A stretch of DNA of 64,000 nt. Source: Streptomyces sp. NBC_00536 (GTDB lineage Bacteria; Actinomycetota; Actinomycetes; Streptomycetales; Streptomycetaceae). The notes beneath the pieces are model-generated. The model was not told the DNA's origin and did no database searches. It saw only the letters and a program-made list of their open reading frames with translations. The stretch covers positions 744,001 through 808,000 of the forward strand of contig NZ_CP107819.1 of NCBI RefSeq assembly GCF_036346295.1. Direction: 5' to 3'. A program made the translations under genes and the position numbers. Positions 57,614-64,000 of the stretch are shown piece after piece; positions within the stretch are counted from its first letter, which is position 1, and each line of letters starts with the position of its first letter.

Positions 57614-59749
57614 ATGACGACGGAACCAGGGACCTTTCACTGGGGGCACGAGGCCCTCCACCTCGAAATCGCCCTCGATGACCACGGCAGCCCGCGCCTC
57701 ACACACCTCGGACGGCCCGGCGAAGCCCGGGAAATCCCCGGTGCGTCGCTGCCCCTGGTGGAGGTGACGGCCGCGGGTCACGGCCGTGGCTGGTCGGGCG
57801 ACCGCCTGATCGGGACCGATCTCGGCGGGCGTCTGCGCCACCGGAGCCACCGCGCGACCCGCGACGGGGACTGGCACACACTGACCGTCCACCTCCACGA
57901 TCCGGAATCCGGGCTGACCGCGGAGGTGACCTACCGGTCACCGGACGGCATCCCCGTACTCCGCGGCGAAGTGACCCTGCGCAACGAAGGGCGGGCCGCG
58001 CTGCACCTGGAGTCGGTCAGCTCGCTCGCGGTGGGCTGCCTGACCCCGCGGGATCCTGCGGCCGTCGAGGACGCGGAGCTGCTGTGGGCCGAGAACGACT
58101 GGCTCGCCGAATGCCGCTGGCGGCGACAGCCGATGCGCCTGACCACACCGGCCCACGGCGGACGCGTGAGAAACGGGCACGGAAGAGCTGGCTTCACCCT
58201 CAACGGACAGGGCACCTGGTCCAGTTGCGGACGCCTGCCCATGGGCGGCCTGACGGACCGGCGGACCGGCCGCACGTGGGTGTGGCAGATCGAGCACAAC
58301 GGCGGGGGCTGGCGCTGGGAGTGCGCGGAGCACGACCGGGCGGTCTACGCGGCGTTGTTCGGACCCACCGACACCCATCACGGCTGGCGGCACTCCCTCG
58401 AACCCGGCGCCGCCTTCCGTACCGTCCCCGCCGCCCTGTCCTTCAGCGCCGACGGCGGGCCCGACGCCGCGTTCGCCGCGCTGACCCGCTACCGCCGCGC
58501 CCAGCGCCGCCCGCACGCCGACCACCGGCGCCTGCCCGTCATCTTCAACGACTACATGAACTGCCTGATGGGCGACCCCACGACCGGGAAGCTGATGCCG
58601 CTCGTCGACGCGGCGGCCGACGCGGGCGCGGAGTACTTCGTGATCGACGCCGGCTGGTACGACGACGACAACGGCGGCTGGTGGACCACCGTCGGCGCCT
58701 GGGAGCCCGCCGCCTCCCGGTTCCCCGGGGAGCGCGGGATCCACGAGGTGCTGGACCGCGTCCGGGAGCGCGGCATGGTTCCCGGGCTGTGGCTGGAGCC
58801 GGAGGTGATCGGCGTAGGCAGCCCGATGGCCAAGTCCCTGCCCGACGGGGCGTTCTTCCGCCGCGACGGCGCCCGCGTCACGGAGGCCGGCCGCCACCAC
58901 CTGGACCTGCGCCACCCCGCCGCCCGCGCCCATCTGGACCGGGTCGTGGACCGCCTCGTCGGCGAGTGGGGCGTCGGCTACCTCAAACTCGACCACAACA
59001 TCGACCCCGGCTCCGGCACCAGCGCCCACCCCGGCGAGACTCCGGGCGCCGGCTTGCTCGGCCACAACCGGGCGCACCTCGACTGGCTCGACGGCGTCCT
59101 CGACCGGTACCCGCACCTGGTGCTGGAGAACTGCGCCTCCGGCGGCATGCGCTGGGACGACGCCCTGCTCTCCCGGATGCAGCTGCAGTCCACCAGCGAC
59201 CAGCAGAACCTCGACCTCTACGCGCCCATCGCGGCTTCCGCGCCCACCGCCGTCACCCCCGAACAGGGTGCCGTCTGGGCGTACCCCCAGCCGGAGGACT
59301 CCCCCGACGAGGTGGCCTTCACCATGGCGGGCGCGCTCCTCGGCCGGATCCACCTCTCCGGCCGCCTGACCGAACTCGAACCGGAGGCCCGCGCCCTGGT
59401 CCACGAGGCGGTGGCGGCGTACAAGGCCATCCGCGCCGACCTGCCGCAGGCCGTGCCGTCCTGGCCACTGGGCCTTCCCGCCTGGGACGACCCCTGGATC
59501 GCCCTGGCCCTGCGCACTCCCGACACCACCTACCTCACCGCCTGGCGCCGCCCCGGAACCGACGCCACGGCGACGCTCCGCCTGCCGCACCTGCGGGACA
59601 CCGCCGCCCGCGTGGACACGCTCTACCCCTCGGCGAGCCGGGCCGTTCCCGACTGGATGCCCGGCACGGCCGAGCTGAGGCTGACCCTGCCCACCGCGCC
59701 CTGCGCCGTCCTGCTGCGCATCACCCCCGCGGACCACGGCACTTCCTGA
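57614..59749 (+). CDS. Cytoplasmic GH36 alpha-galactosidase
   Basis: A 711-aa GH36/clan GH-D enzyme with no signal peptide. The N-terminal beta supersandwich covers about 1-300 and the barrel about 305-620. Nucleophile is Asp460 in GVGYLKLDHNID and acid/base Asp529 in QSTSDQQNLDLY; FVIDAGWYDDDNGGWW and GLWLEPEVIG line the pocket. It removes terminal alpha-galactose, as on galactomannan or raffinose-type sugars. ATG 57602 is possible, but ATG 57614 has GGAAG at proper spacing. It lies 17 nt behind GH42 and is surely co-transcribed. Confidence 0.9.
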   Translation: MTTEPGTFHWGHEALHLEIALDDHGSPRLTHLGRPGEAREIPGASLPLVEVTAAGHGRGWSGDRLIGTDLGGRLRHRSHRATRDGDWHTLTVHLHDPESGLTAEVTYRSPDGIPVLRGEVTLRNEGRAALHLESVSSLAVGCLTPRDPAAVEDAELLWAENDWLAECRWRRQPMRLTTPAHGGRVRNGHGRAGFTLNGQGTWSSCGRLPMGGLTDRRTGRTWVWQIEHNGGGWRWECAEHDRAVYAALFGPTDTHHGWRHSLEPGAAFRTVPAALSFSADGGPDAAFAALTRYRRAQRRPHADHRRLPVIFNDYMNCLMGDPTTGKLMPLVDAAADAGAEYFVIDAGWYDDDNGGWWTTVGAWEPAASRFPGERGIHEVLDRVRERGMVPGLWLEPEVIGVGSPMAKSLPDGAFFRRDGARVTEAGRHHLDLRHPAARAHLDRVVDRLVGEWGVGYLKLDHNIDPGSGTSAHPGETPGAGLLGHNRAHLDWLDGVLDRYPHLVLENCASGGMRWDDALLSRMQLQSTSDQQNLDLYAPIAASAPTAVTPEQGAVWAYPQPEDSPDEVAFTMAGALLGRIHLSGRLTELEPEARALVHEAVAAYKAIRADLPQAVPSWPLGLPAWDDPWIALALRTPDTTYLTAWRRPGTDATATLRLPHLRDTAARVDTLYPSASRAVPDWMPGTAELRLTLPTAPCAVLLRITPADHGTS

Positions 59750-59805
59750 ACCACCCCACCCCACGCCCACATCACGCATCACGCATCGACGAGAGGACCC
59801 ATCGG

Positions 59806-61314
59806 GTGCCCCCATCGCACCGGCCGGACGGACGCTCCGCCAACCCCGTGATCCCCGGCTTCCACCCCGACCCCAGCGTCTGCCGGGTCGGCGACGACTA
59901 CTACCTGGCCTGCTCCAGCTTCGAGTACTTCCCCGGCGTTCCCCTCTTCCACAGCCGTGACCTGGTGCACTGGACGCAGATCGGCAACGCCCTGGACCGG
60001 CCGGAGCAACTGCGTCTGTCGGACGCGTGGTCCTCCGGCGGGATCTACGCCCCCACCCTGCGCCACCACGACGGCCGTTTCTGGCTGATCGTCACCAACT
60101 GCAGCGAGGGCGGCGGCAACCTGCTCGTGACGGCCACCGACCCGGCCGGGCCGTGGTCGGACCCCATCTGGGCGCCGGGTGTCCCCGGCATCGACCCCGA
60201 CCTGGTCTGGGACGAGGACGGCACCTGCTGGTGCACGGTCGCCGGGGGCTCGCAGGTCCGTCTCGACCCGTCCACCGGGCGGACGTACGGTATCCCGCGC
60301 CAGCTGTGGTCCGGCGGGCCCGGCGCCAAGGCCCCGGAGGCGCCGCACCTGTACCGGATCGGCGACCACTGGTACCTGCTCATCGCCGAGGGCGGCACCG
60401 AACGCGGCCACGCCGTGTCGATCGCCCGCGGCCCCACGCCCGCCGGCCCGTTCGAGCCGTGCCCGGCCAACCCGGTCCTCACCCACCGCGGCACCGACCA
60501 TCCCGTCCAGAACACCGGGCACGCCGACCTGGTCCAGGGCCCCGACGGCTCCTGGTGGATGGTGCTGCTCGGCGTACGGCCGGGCGGCGGCACTCCGGGC
60601 TGGCACGTGCTCGGCCGGGAGACCTTCCTGACCCCCGTGAGCTGGGTGGACGACTGGCCGGTCGTCGGCGAGGTCACCCTGGACCTGCCCGAACTCCCGT
60701 GGCCGCTCTCCCCCGGCCCCGTCGAGGAGCGGCGGGACGACTTCGAACTCGCCGAGCTGCGACCGTCCTGGATCTCCCTGCGTGACCGGCCCGCCGAACA
60801 CTGCACCACCAAGGAGCGCCCCGGCTGGCTGACGCTGCGCGCGCGGGGCGGCTCCCTGGACGAACCCGACGCGGTGTTCACGGGCCGGCGCCAGCAGCAC
60901 CTCACGTGCCGGGCACGGACGCTGACCGACCCGTCGGAAGGGCGCGGCGGCCTTGCCGTCCGTCTCGACGAGCAGCACCACTACGCGATCGAGGCGTCGG
61001 GCACGGAGGTACGGGTCGTCGCGCGCGTCGGCCCGCTGCGCACGGTCGTGGCCGCACGCTCCGTGCCCGCCGGGCCGGTGGTCCTCGCCGTCACGATCAC
61101 GCAGCCGCCGCCGCACGGGCCGTGCACCGGCCCCGACCTCGTCTCCCTCGGCGTCGAACAGCCCGACGGCACGCTCGCCGAACTCGCGACCCTCGACGGC
61201 CGCTACCTGTCGACCGAGGTGGCCGGCGGCTTCACCGGCCGCGTCATCGGCATGTACGCCGCGGAAGGCACCGTCCACTTCGACTGGTTCGAGTACGAGC
61301 CCCTCGACGGCTGA
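59806..61314 (+). CDS. Cytoplasmic GH43 glycosidase
   Basis: A 502-aa GH43 enzyme like the one at 16452-17987. Base Asp22 (FHPDPSVCRVGDDYYL), modulator Asp in GIDPDLVWDEDG, acid Glu in APEAPHLYRIGDHWYLL, then a C-terminal beta-sandwich (about 310-498) ending HFDWFEYEPLDG. No signal peptide. Beta-xylosidase or alpha-L-arabinofuranosidase action is likely; activity on arabinogalactan-type side chains would suit its neighbours. The start is GTG 59806 with GAGGA upstream; the very long upstream frame is shadow reading of GH36. It lacks the Asp-Gly insertion seen in its paralogue. Confidence 0.88.
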   Translation: MPPSHRPDGRSANPVIPGFHPDPSVCRVGDDYYLACSSFEYFPGVPLFHSRDLVHWTQIGNALDRPEQLRLSDAWSSGGIYAPTLRHHDGRFWLIVTNCSEGGGNLLVTATDPAGPWSDPIWAPGVPGIDPDLVWDEDGTCWCTVAGGSQVRLDPSTGRTYGIPRQLWSGGPGAKAPEAPHLYRIGDHWYLLIAEGGTERGHAVSIARGPTPAGPFEPCPANPVLTHRGTDHPVQNTGHADLVQGPDGSWWMVLLGVRPGGGTPGWHVLGRETFLTPVSWVDDWPVVGEVTLDLPELPWPLSPGPVEERRDDFELAELRPSWISLRDRPAEHCTTKERPGWLTLRARGGSLDEPDAVFTGRRQQHLTCRARTLTDPSEGRGGLAVRLDEQHHYAIEASGTEVRVVARVGPLRTVVAARSVPAGPVVLAVTITQPPPHGPCTGPDLVSLGVEQPDGTLAELATLDGRYLSTEVAGGFTGRVIGMYAAEGTVHFDWFEYEPLDG

Positions 61315-61356
61315 ACCAGGCCCCCCATCCGTACGACCGACCGAAAGGCACGACAC

Positions 61357-63111
61357 ATGAAGGACATACGGCGCCGCGCGCAGCACCGCGGCCGCGGCCC
61401 GGGCCGCCTCGCCGCCCTGCTGCTGACGCTGGTCGTCATGCTGGGGCTGAGCGCCGGCACCGCGCTGGCCGGGCCCGACGACCACCGCAAGCCGTCGCGG
61501 CCGGTGGTCCGGGTTCCGGACAACCCCATGGACGCCGTCGCGCGGATGCAGCCCAGCTGGAACCTGGGCAACACCCTGGACGCCATCCCGGACGAGGGGT
61601 CCTGGGGCAACGGGCAGACCACCAAGGCGACGTTCGACACCATCGCCGGCCAGGGGTTCCGCAGCGTCCGCATCCCGGTGACCTGGACCGACCACCAGTC
61701 CGCCACCGCGCCGTACACGATCGACGCCGCCTACATGGCCCGGGTCGAGCAGATCGTCGACTGGGCGCTGGCCGACGGCCTGTACGTGGTGCTCAACGTC
61801 CACCACGACTCGTGGATGTGGGTCGAGAAGATCACGAGCGACCACGACAAGGTGATGGCCCGGTTCAACTCCACCTGGTCCCAGATCTCCTCGACCTTCC
61901 GTGCCGCGCCGCGCACCCTGATCTTCGAGGGCATCAACGAGCCGAGCTTCGCCAACGCCACGGACGCGCAGAAGGCCTCCTACCTGAAGGAGCTGCAGAC
62001 CTCGTTCCACTCCGTGGTCCGCGCTTCGGGCGGCGCGAACGCGAACCGCATGTTGTCGCTGACCACGCCGGGCGGCAGTGGTGACCAGGTCCACCTGGAC
62101 AACCTGTACACCACGATCACCTCACTGAAGGACCGTCAACTCATCGCGCAGGTGCACTTCTACAGCTGGTACCCGTTCAGCGTGAACGTGGCGGGCGGCA
62201 CCCTGTACGACGACGTCGCGCAGAAGCACCTGGAGGATTCCTTCGCCGCGATGTACCGCACCTTCGTCGCCAGGGGCATCCCGCTCTACCTCGGCGAGTA
62301 CGGCCTGCTGGGCTTTCCCGATCAGTTCCATCCCTCCCGCATCGAGCGGGGCGAGGCGCTGAAGTACTACGAGCACGTGGGCTACGGGGCCCGCAAGTAC
62401 GGCTTCACCACCGCCCTGTGGGACGCGTTCGGCTACCTGAACCGCGACACCCTCCAGTGGCGTGACCCGGCCCTGTTCGCCGCGATCAAGTCGAGCTGGA
62501 CCACCCGCTCGGGCACGGCATCCTTCGACAAGGTCTTCGTCCCGAAGTCCGGCCCGGTCACGGACAAGTCGCTCACCCTGAACCTCAACGGCACCTTCTT
62601 CCGCGGGCTGTGGCAGGGCGACACCAGGCTGGTCGCCGGACGGGACTACACCGTCACCGGGAACCGGCTGACCTTCACCGCCAAGGCGCTCACCCGTCTG
62701 GTCGGCAACCGCGCCTACGGCGTCAACTCGACGCTCCAGGCCCGGTTCGCCAGTGGGCTGCCCTGGAACATCGACATCGTCACCAACGACGCTCCGTCGG
62801 TGGCGGCCGCCACCGGCACCACGGACTCGTTCGCCGTCCCCACCCAGTACCGGGGCAACGACCTGGCGGCCATGCACGCCACGTACGCCGACGGCACCAA
62901 CGCCGGTCCGATCGACTGGAACCCCTACCAGGAGTTCAACAAGGCGTTCTCGCCCGACTACCCGAACGGCACGATCATCCTGACCCCCGAGTTCCTGAGC
63001 GCGCTCCACGACGGGCAGCCGGCGACGCTGGTCTTCCACTTCTACAGCGGCGCCACCGCCACCTACCACGTCACCAAGTCCGCAAGCGCGGTCACCGGCA
63101 CGGTCTCCTGA
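61357..63111 (+). CDS. Secreted GH5 glycoside hydrolase with X2-type domain
   Basis: A 584-aa secreted protein. Signal peptide about 1-38 (GTALAGP). The GH5 barrel (about 55-375) has PSWNLGNTLDA, VRIPVTW, VVLNVHHDSW, acid/base Glu195 (FEGINEPSF), VHFYSWYPFSVN and nucleophile Glu314 (LYLGEYG). A CBM_X2-like domain (about 385-475, LTLNLNGT...FRGLWQGD) is followed by a last beta-rich domain (about 485-580, TLVFHFYSGATATYHV). Endo-glucanase is the usual activity of this GH5/X2 layout, but the alpha- and beta-galactosidase neighbours make a mannan or mixed galactan-type target worth considering. It is the only exported enzyme of this operon. Confidence 0.88.
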   Translation: MKDIRRRAQHRGRGPGRLAALLLTLVVMLGLSAGTALAGPDDHRKPSRPVVRVPDNPMDAVARMQPSWNLGNTLDAIPDEGSWGNGQTTKATFDTIAGQGFRSVRIPVTWTDHQSATAPYTIDAAYMARVEQIVDWALADGLYVVLNVHHDSWMWVEKITSDHDKVMARFNSTWSQISSTFRAAPRTLIFEGINEPSFANATDAQKASYLKELQTSFHSVVRASGGANANRMLSLTTPGGSGDQVHLDNLYTTITSLKDRQLIAQVHFYSWYPFSVNVAGGTLYDDVAQKHLEDSFAAMYRTFVARGIPLYLGEYGLLGFPDQFHPSRIERGEALKYYEHVGYGARKYGFTTALWDAFGYLNRDTLQWRDPALFAAIKSSWTTRSGTASFDKVFVPKSGPVTDKSLTLNLNGTFFRGLWQGDTRLVAGRDYTVTGNRLTFTAKALTRLVGNRAYGVNSTLQARFASGLPWNIDIVTNDAPSVAAATGTTDSFAVPTQYRGNDLAAMHATYADGTNAGPIDWNPYQEFNKAFSPDYPNGTIILTPEFLSALHDGQPATLVFHFYSGATATYHVTKSASAVTGTVS

Positions 63112-63131
63112 CGCGCCACGCCCCCGCCCGC

Positions 63132-63165
63132 GCCCCGGCCGCCCGCTCCCCCGGGCGGCCGGGGC
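63132..63165 (+). terminator. Strong stem-loop after GH5
   Basis: GCCCCGGCCGCCCG (63132-63145) pairs perfectly with CGGGCGGCCGGGGC (63152-63165) around a 6-nt loop, 21 nt after the stop codon. Confidence 0.85.
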
Positions 63166-63180
63166 ACCCCACCCAGATCG

Positions 63181-63194
63181 TCGAAGCGCTTCGA
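63181..63194. promoter_or_regulatory. LacI operator TCGAAGCGCTTCGA upstream of the fifth regulator
   Basis: Perfect palindrome identical to 55378, placed after the GH5 terminator and 108 nt before the LacI start. It links this regulator to the GH42-GH5 operon and suggests self-control. Confidence 0.75.
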
Positions 63195-63271
63195 CTCAGG
63201 GTTGGACACGCGTCCGTGCTGGAGCTAGTGTCGGCATGCGGAACACCACATATATGGTATGACGCGGACTG

Positions 63272-63285
63272 TCGAAGCGTTTCAC
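63272..63285. promoter_or_regulatory. Degenerate copy of the same operator
   Basis: TCGAAGCGTTTCAC matches 11 of 14 positions and lies 17 nt before the LacI start codon, next to an A/T-rich CATATATGGTATGA stretch that may hold the -10 region. Confidence 0.5.
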
Positions 63286-63302
63286 AAGACTGGGAGAGCT
63301 AG

Positions 63303-64000
63303 ATGGTAACCCTCGTCGAGGTCGCCCAGCACGCCGGAGTGTCGGCGAGCACGGTGAGCTATGTCCTCAGCGGCAAGCGGTCCATCTCCGCGACCACCCG
63401 GCTGCGGGTCGAACAGAGCATCCGCGAGCTGGGGTACCACCCGAACGCCGGTGCGCGTGCCCTGGCCAGCAGCAGGTCGAACATCATCGCGCTGATGGTT
63501 CCGCTGCGCACCGACATGTACGTGCCGGTGATGATGGAGATCGCCATCGCGGTCGCCACGACGGCCCGGACCCACGGGTACGACGTGCTGCTGCTGACCG
63601 GCGAGGAGGGGCCCGACGCCGTCCGCCGCGTCACCGGCAGTGGGCTCGCCGACGCGATGATCCTGATGGACGTCGAACTCGACGACGAGCGGCTGCCGCT
63701 GCTGCGCGGCACCGACCTGCCGTCCGTACTGATCGGGCTGCCCGCCGACACCTCGGGGCTGACCTGCGTCGACCTCGACTTCAAGGCCACCGGCGCGTTG
63801 TGCGTCGAGCACCTGGCGACGCTCGGCCACCGCGACATCGCCGTCATCGGCGAGGCCCCCGCGGTCTACGAACGGCACACCGGCTTCGCCGAGCGCACTC
63901 TCGACGGACTCCGCTCCCGGGCCCGGGAGTTGGGCATGAGGATGTTGCACCGGCCGTGCGGGGGCGGCTACGACGCGATGGCCGTCACCCTCGCCCGCAT
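63303..64000 (+). CDS. LacI-family regulator, 3' truncated by window edge
   Basis: The first 232 residues of a LacI/GalR protein: helix-turn-helix about 3-25 (TLVEVAQHAGVSASTVSYVLSGK), hinge PNAGARALASSR with the groove leucine, and half of the effector domain (IIALMVPLRTDMYVPVMMEIAIAVATTARTHGYDVLLLTGEEG, LGHRDIAVIGEAP). The ATG has GGGAGAG upstream. TCGAAGCGCTTCGA boxes in front of it and in front of GH42 mark it as the probable regulator of the galactoside cluster. The effector is probably a galactoside, by context only. Confidence 0.88.
   Translation, partial: MVTLVEVAQHAGVSASTVSYVLSGKRSISATTRLRVEQSIRELGYHPNAGARALASSRSNIIALMVPLRTDMYVPVMMEIAIAVATTARTHGYDVLLLTGEEGPDAVRRVTGSGLADAMILMDVELDDERLPLLRGTDLPSVLIGLPADTSGLTCVDLDFKATGALCVEHLATLGHRDIAVIGEAPAVYERHTGFAERTLDGLRSRARELGMRMLHRPCGGGYDAMAVTLAR

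Overview
The window reads as chromosomal DNA of a Streptomyces-type actinomycete. GC is very high, third codon positions are almost all G or C, GTG and TTG starts are common, ribosome sites are GGAGG-like, and several secreted proteins carry twin-arginine or actinobacterial signal peptides. One enzyme (24945-26387) looks like an orthologue of Streptomyces xylanase XlnA, and 46475-52909 has the cebR-cebEFG-bglC order known from streptomycetes.

Left edge (1-6.9 kb): a worn redox/dormancy-type island. It holds an Acg-like nitroreductase cut by the window edge, an IS110-family insertion sequence, a VOC protein, an Rv1733c-like membrane protein, a flavodoxin remnant, a zinc alcohol dehydrogenase, a beta-CASP metallo-beta-lactamase protein and a CBS-domain remnant. 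Such genes cluster in the DevR/OsdR regulons of actinomycetes; three are damaged or missing parts here.

From 6.9 kb to the right edge the DNA is almost entirely a plant-polysaccharide island. (A) Xylan/arabinoxylan, 6.9-18 kb: secreted GH62 and GH10, a BxlEFG-like xylo-oligosaccharide importer, its LacI-type regulator, and cytoplasmic GH3 and GH43. (B) 18-29 kb: GH127 with ricin-type domains, a LacI regulator, two GH6 enzymes, XlnA (GH10) and a GH9-CBM2 cellulase. (C) L-arabinose, 29-41 kb: araD, an AraR-like regulator, galM, a YtfQRT/YjfF-like pentose importer, araB and araA. (D) Cellulose, 41-53 kb: CBM2-GH48, CBM2-GH6, CebR, CebEFG and the GH1 beta-glucosidase BglC. (E) Galactoside-containing polymers, 55-64 kb: GH42, GH36, GH43, secreted GH5 and the start of a fifth LacI regulator. 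A MITE-like element and a decayed SpoIIE-type phosphatase gene separate D from E.

The genes form a working chain: secreted enzymes cut polymers, ABC importers bring in oligosaccharides or arabinose, cytoplasmic GH1/GH3/GH43/GH42/GH36 enzymes release monosaccharides, and AraABD feeds arabinose into the pentose phosphate pathway. Neither CebEFG nor BxlEFG has its own ATPase, as expected if a shared MsiK-type ATPase elsewhere serves both. Five LacI-family regulators lie among at least five operator classes that can be read by eye: CGAAA-N3-TTTCG, TGGAAGCGCTTCCA, TGTTAGCGCTCACA, TGGGAGCGCTCCCA and TCGAAGCGCTTCGA. Four classes share a GCGC core and differ in the flanks. This layered operator set, rather than any single new gene, is the most striking feature of the window. 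I saw no tRNA, rRNA or CRISPR array.
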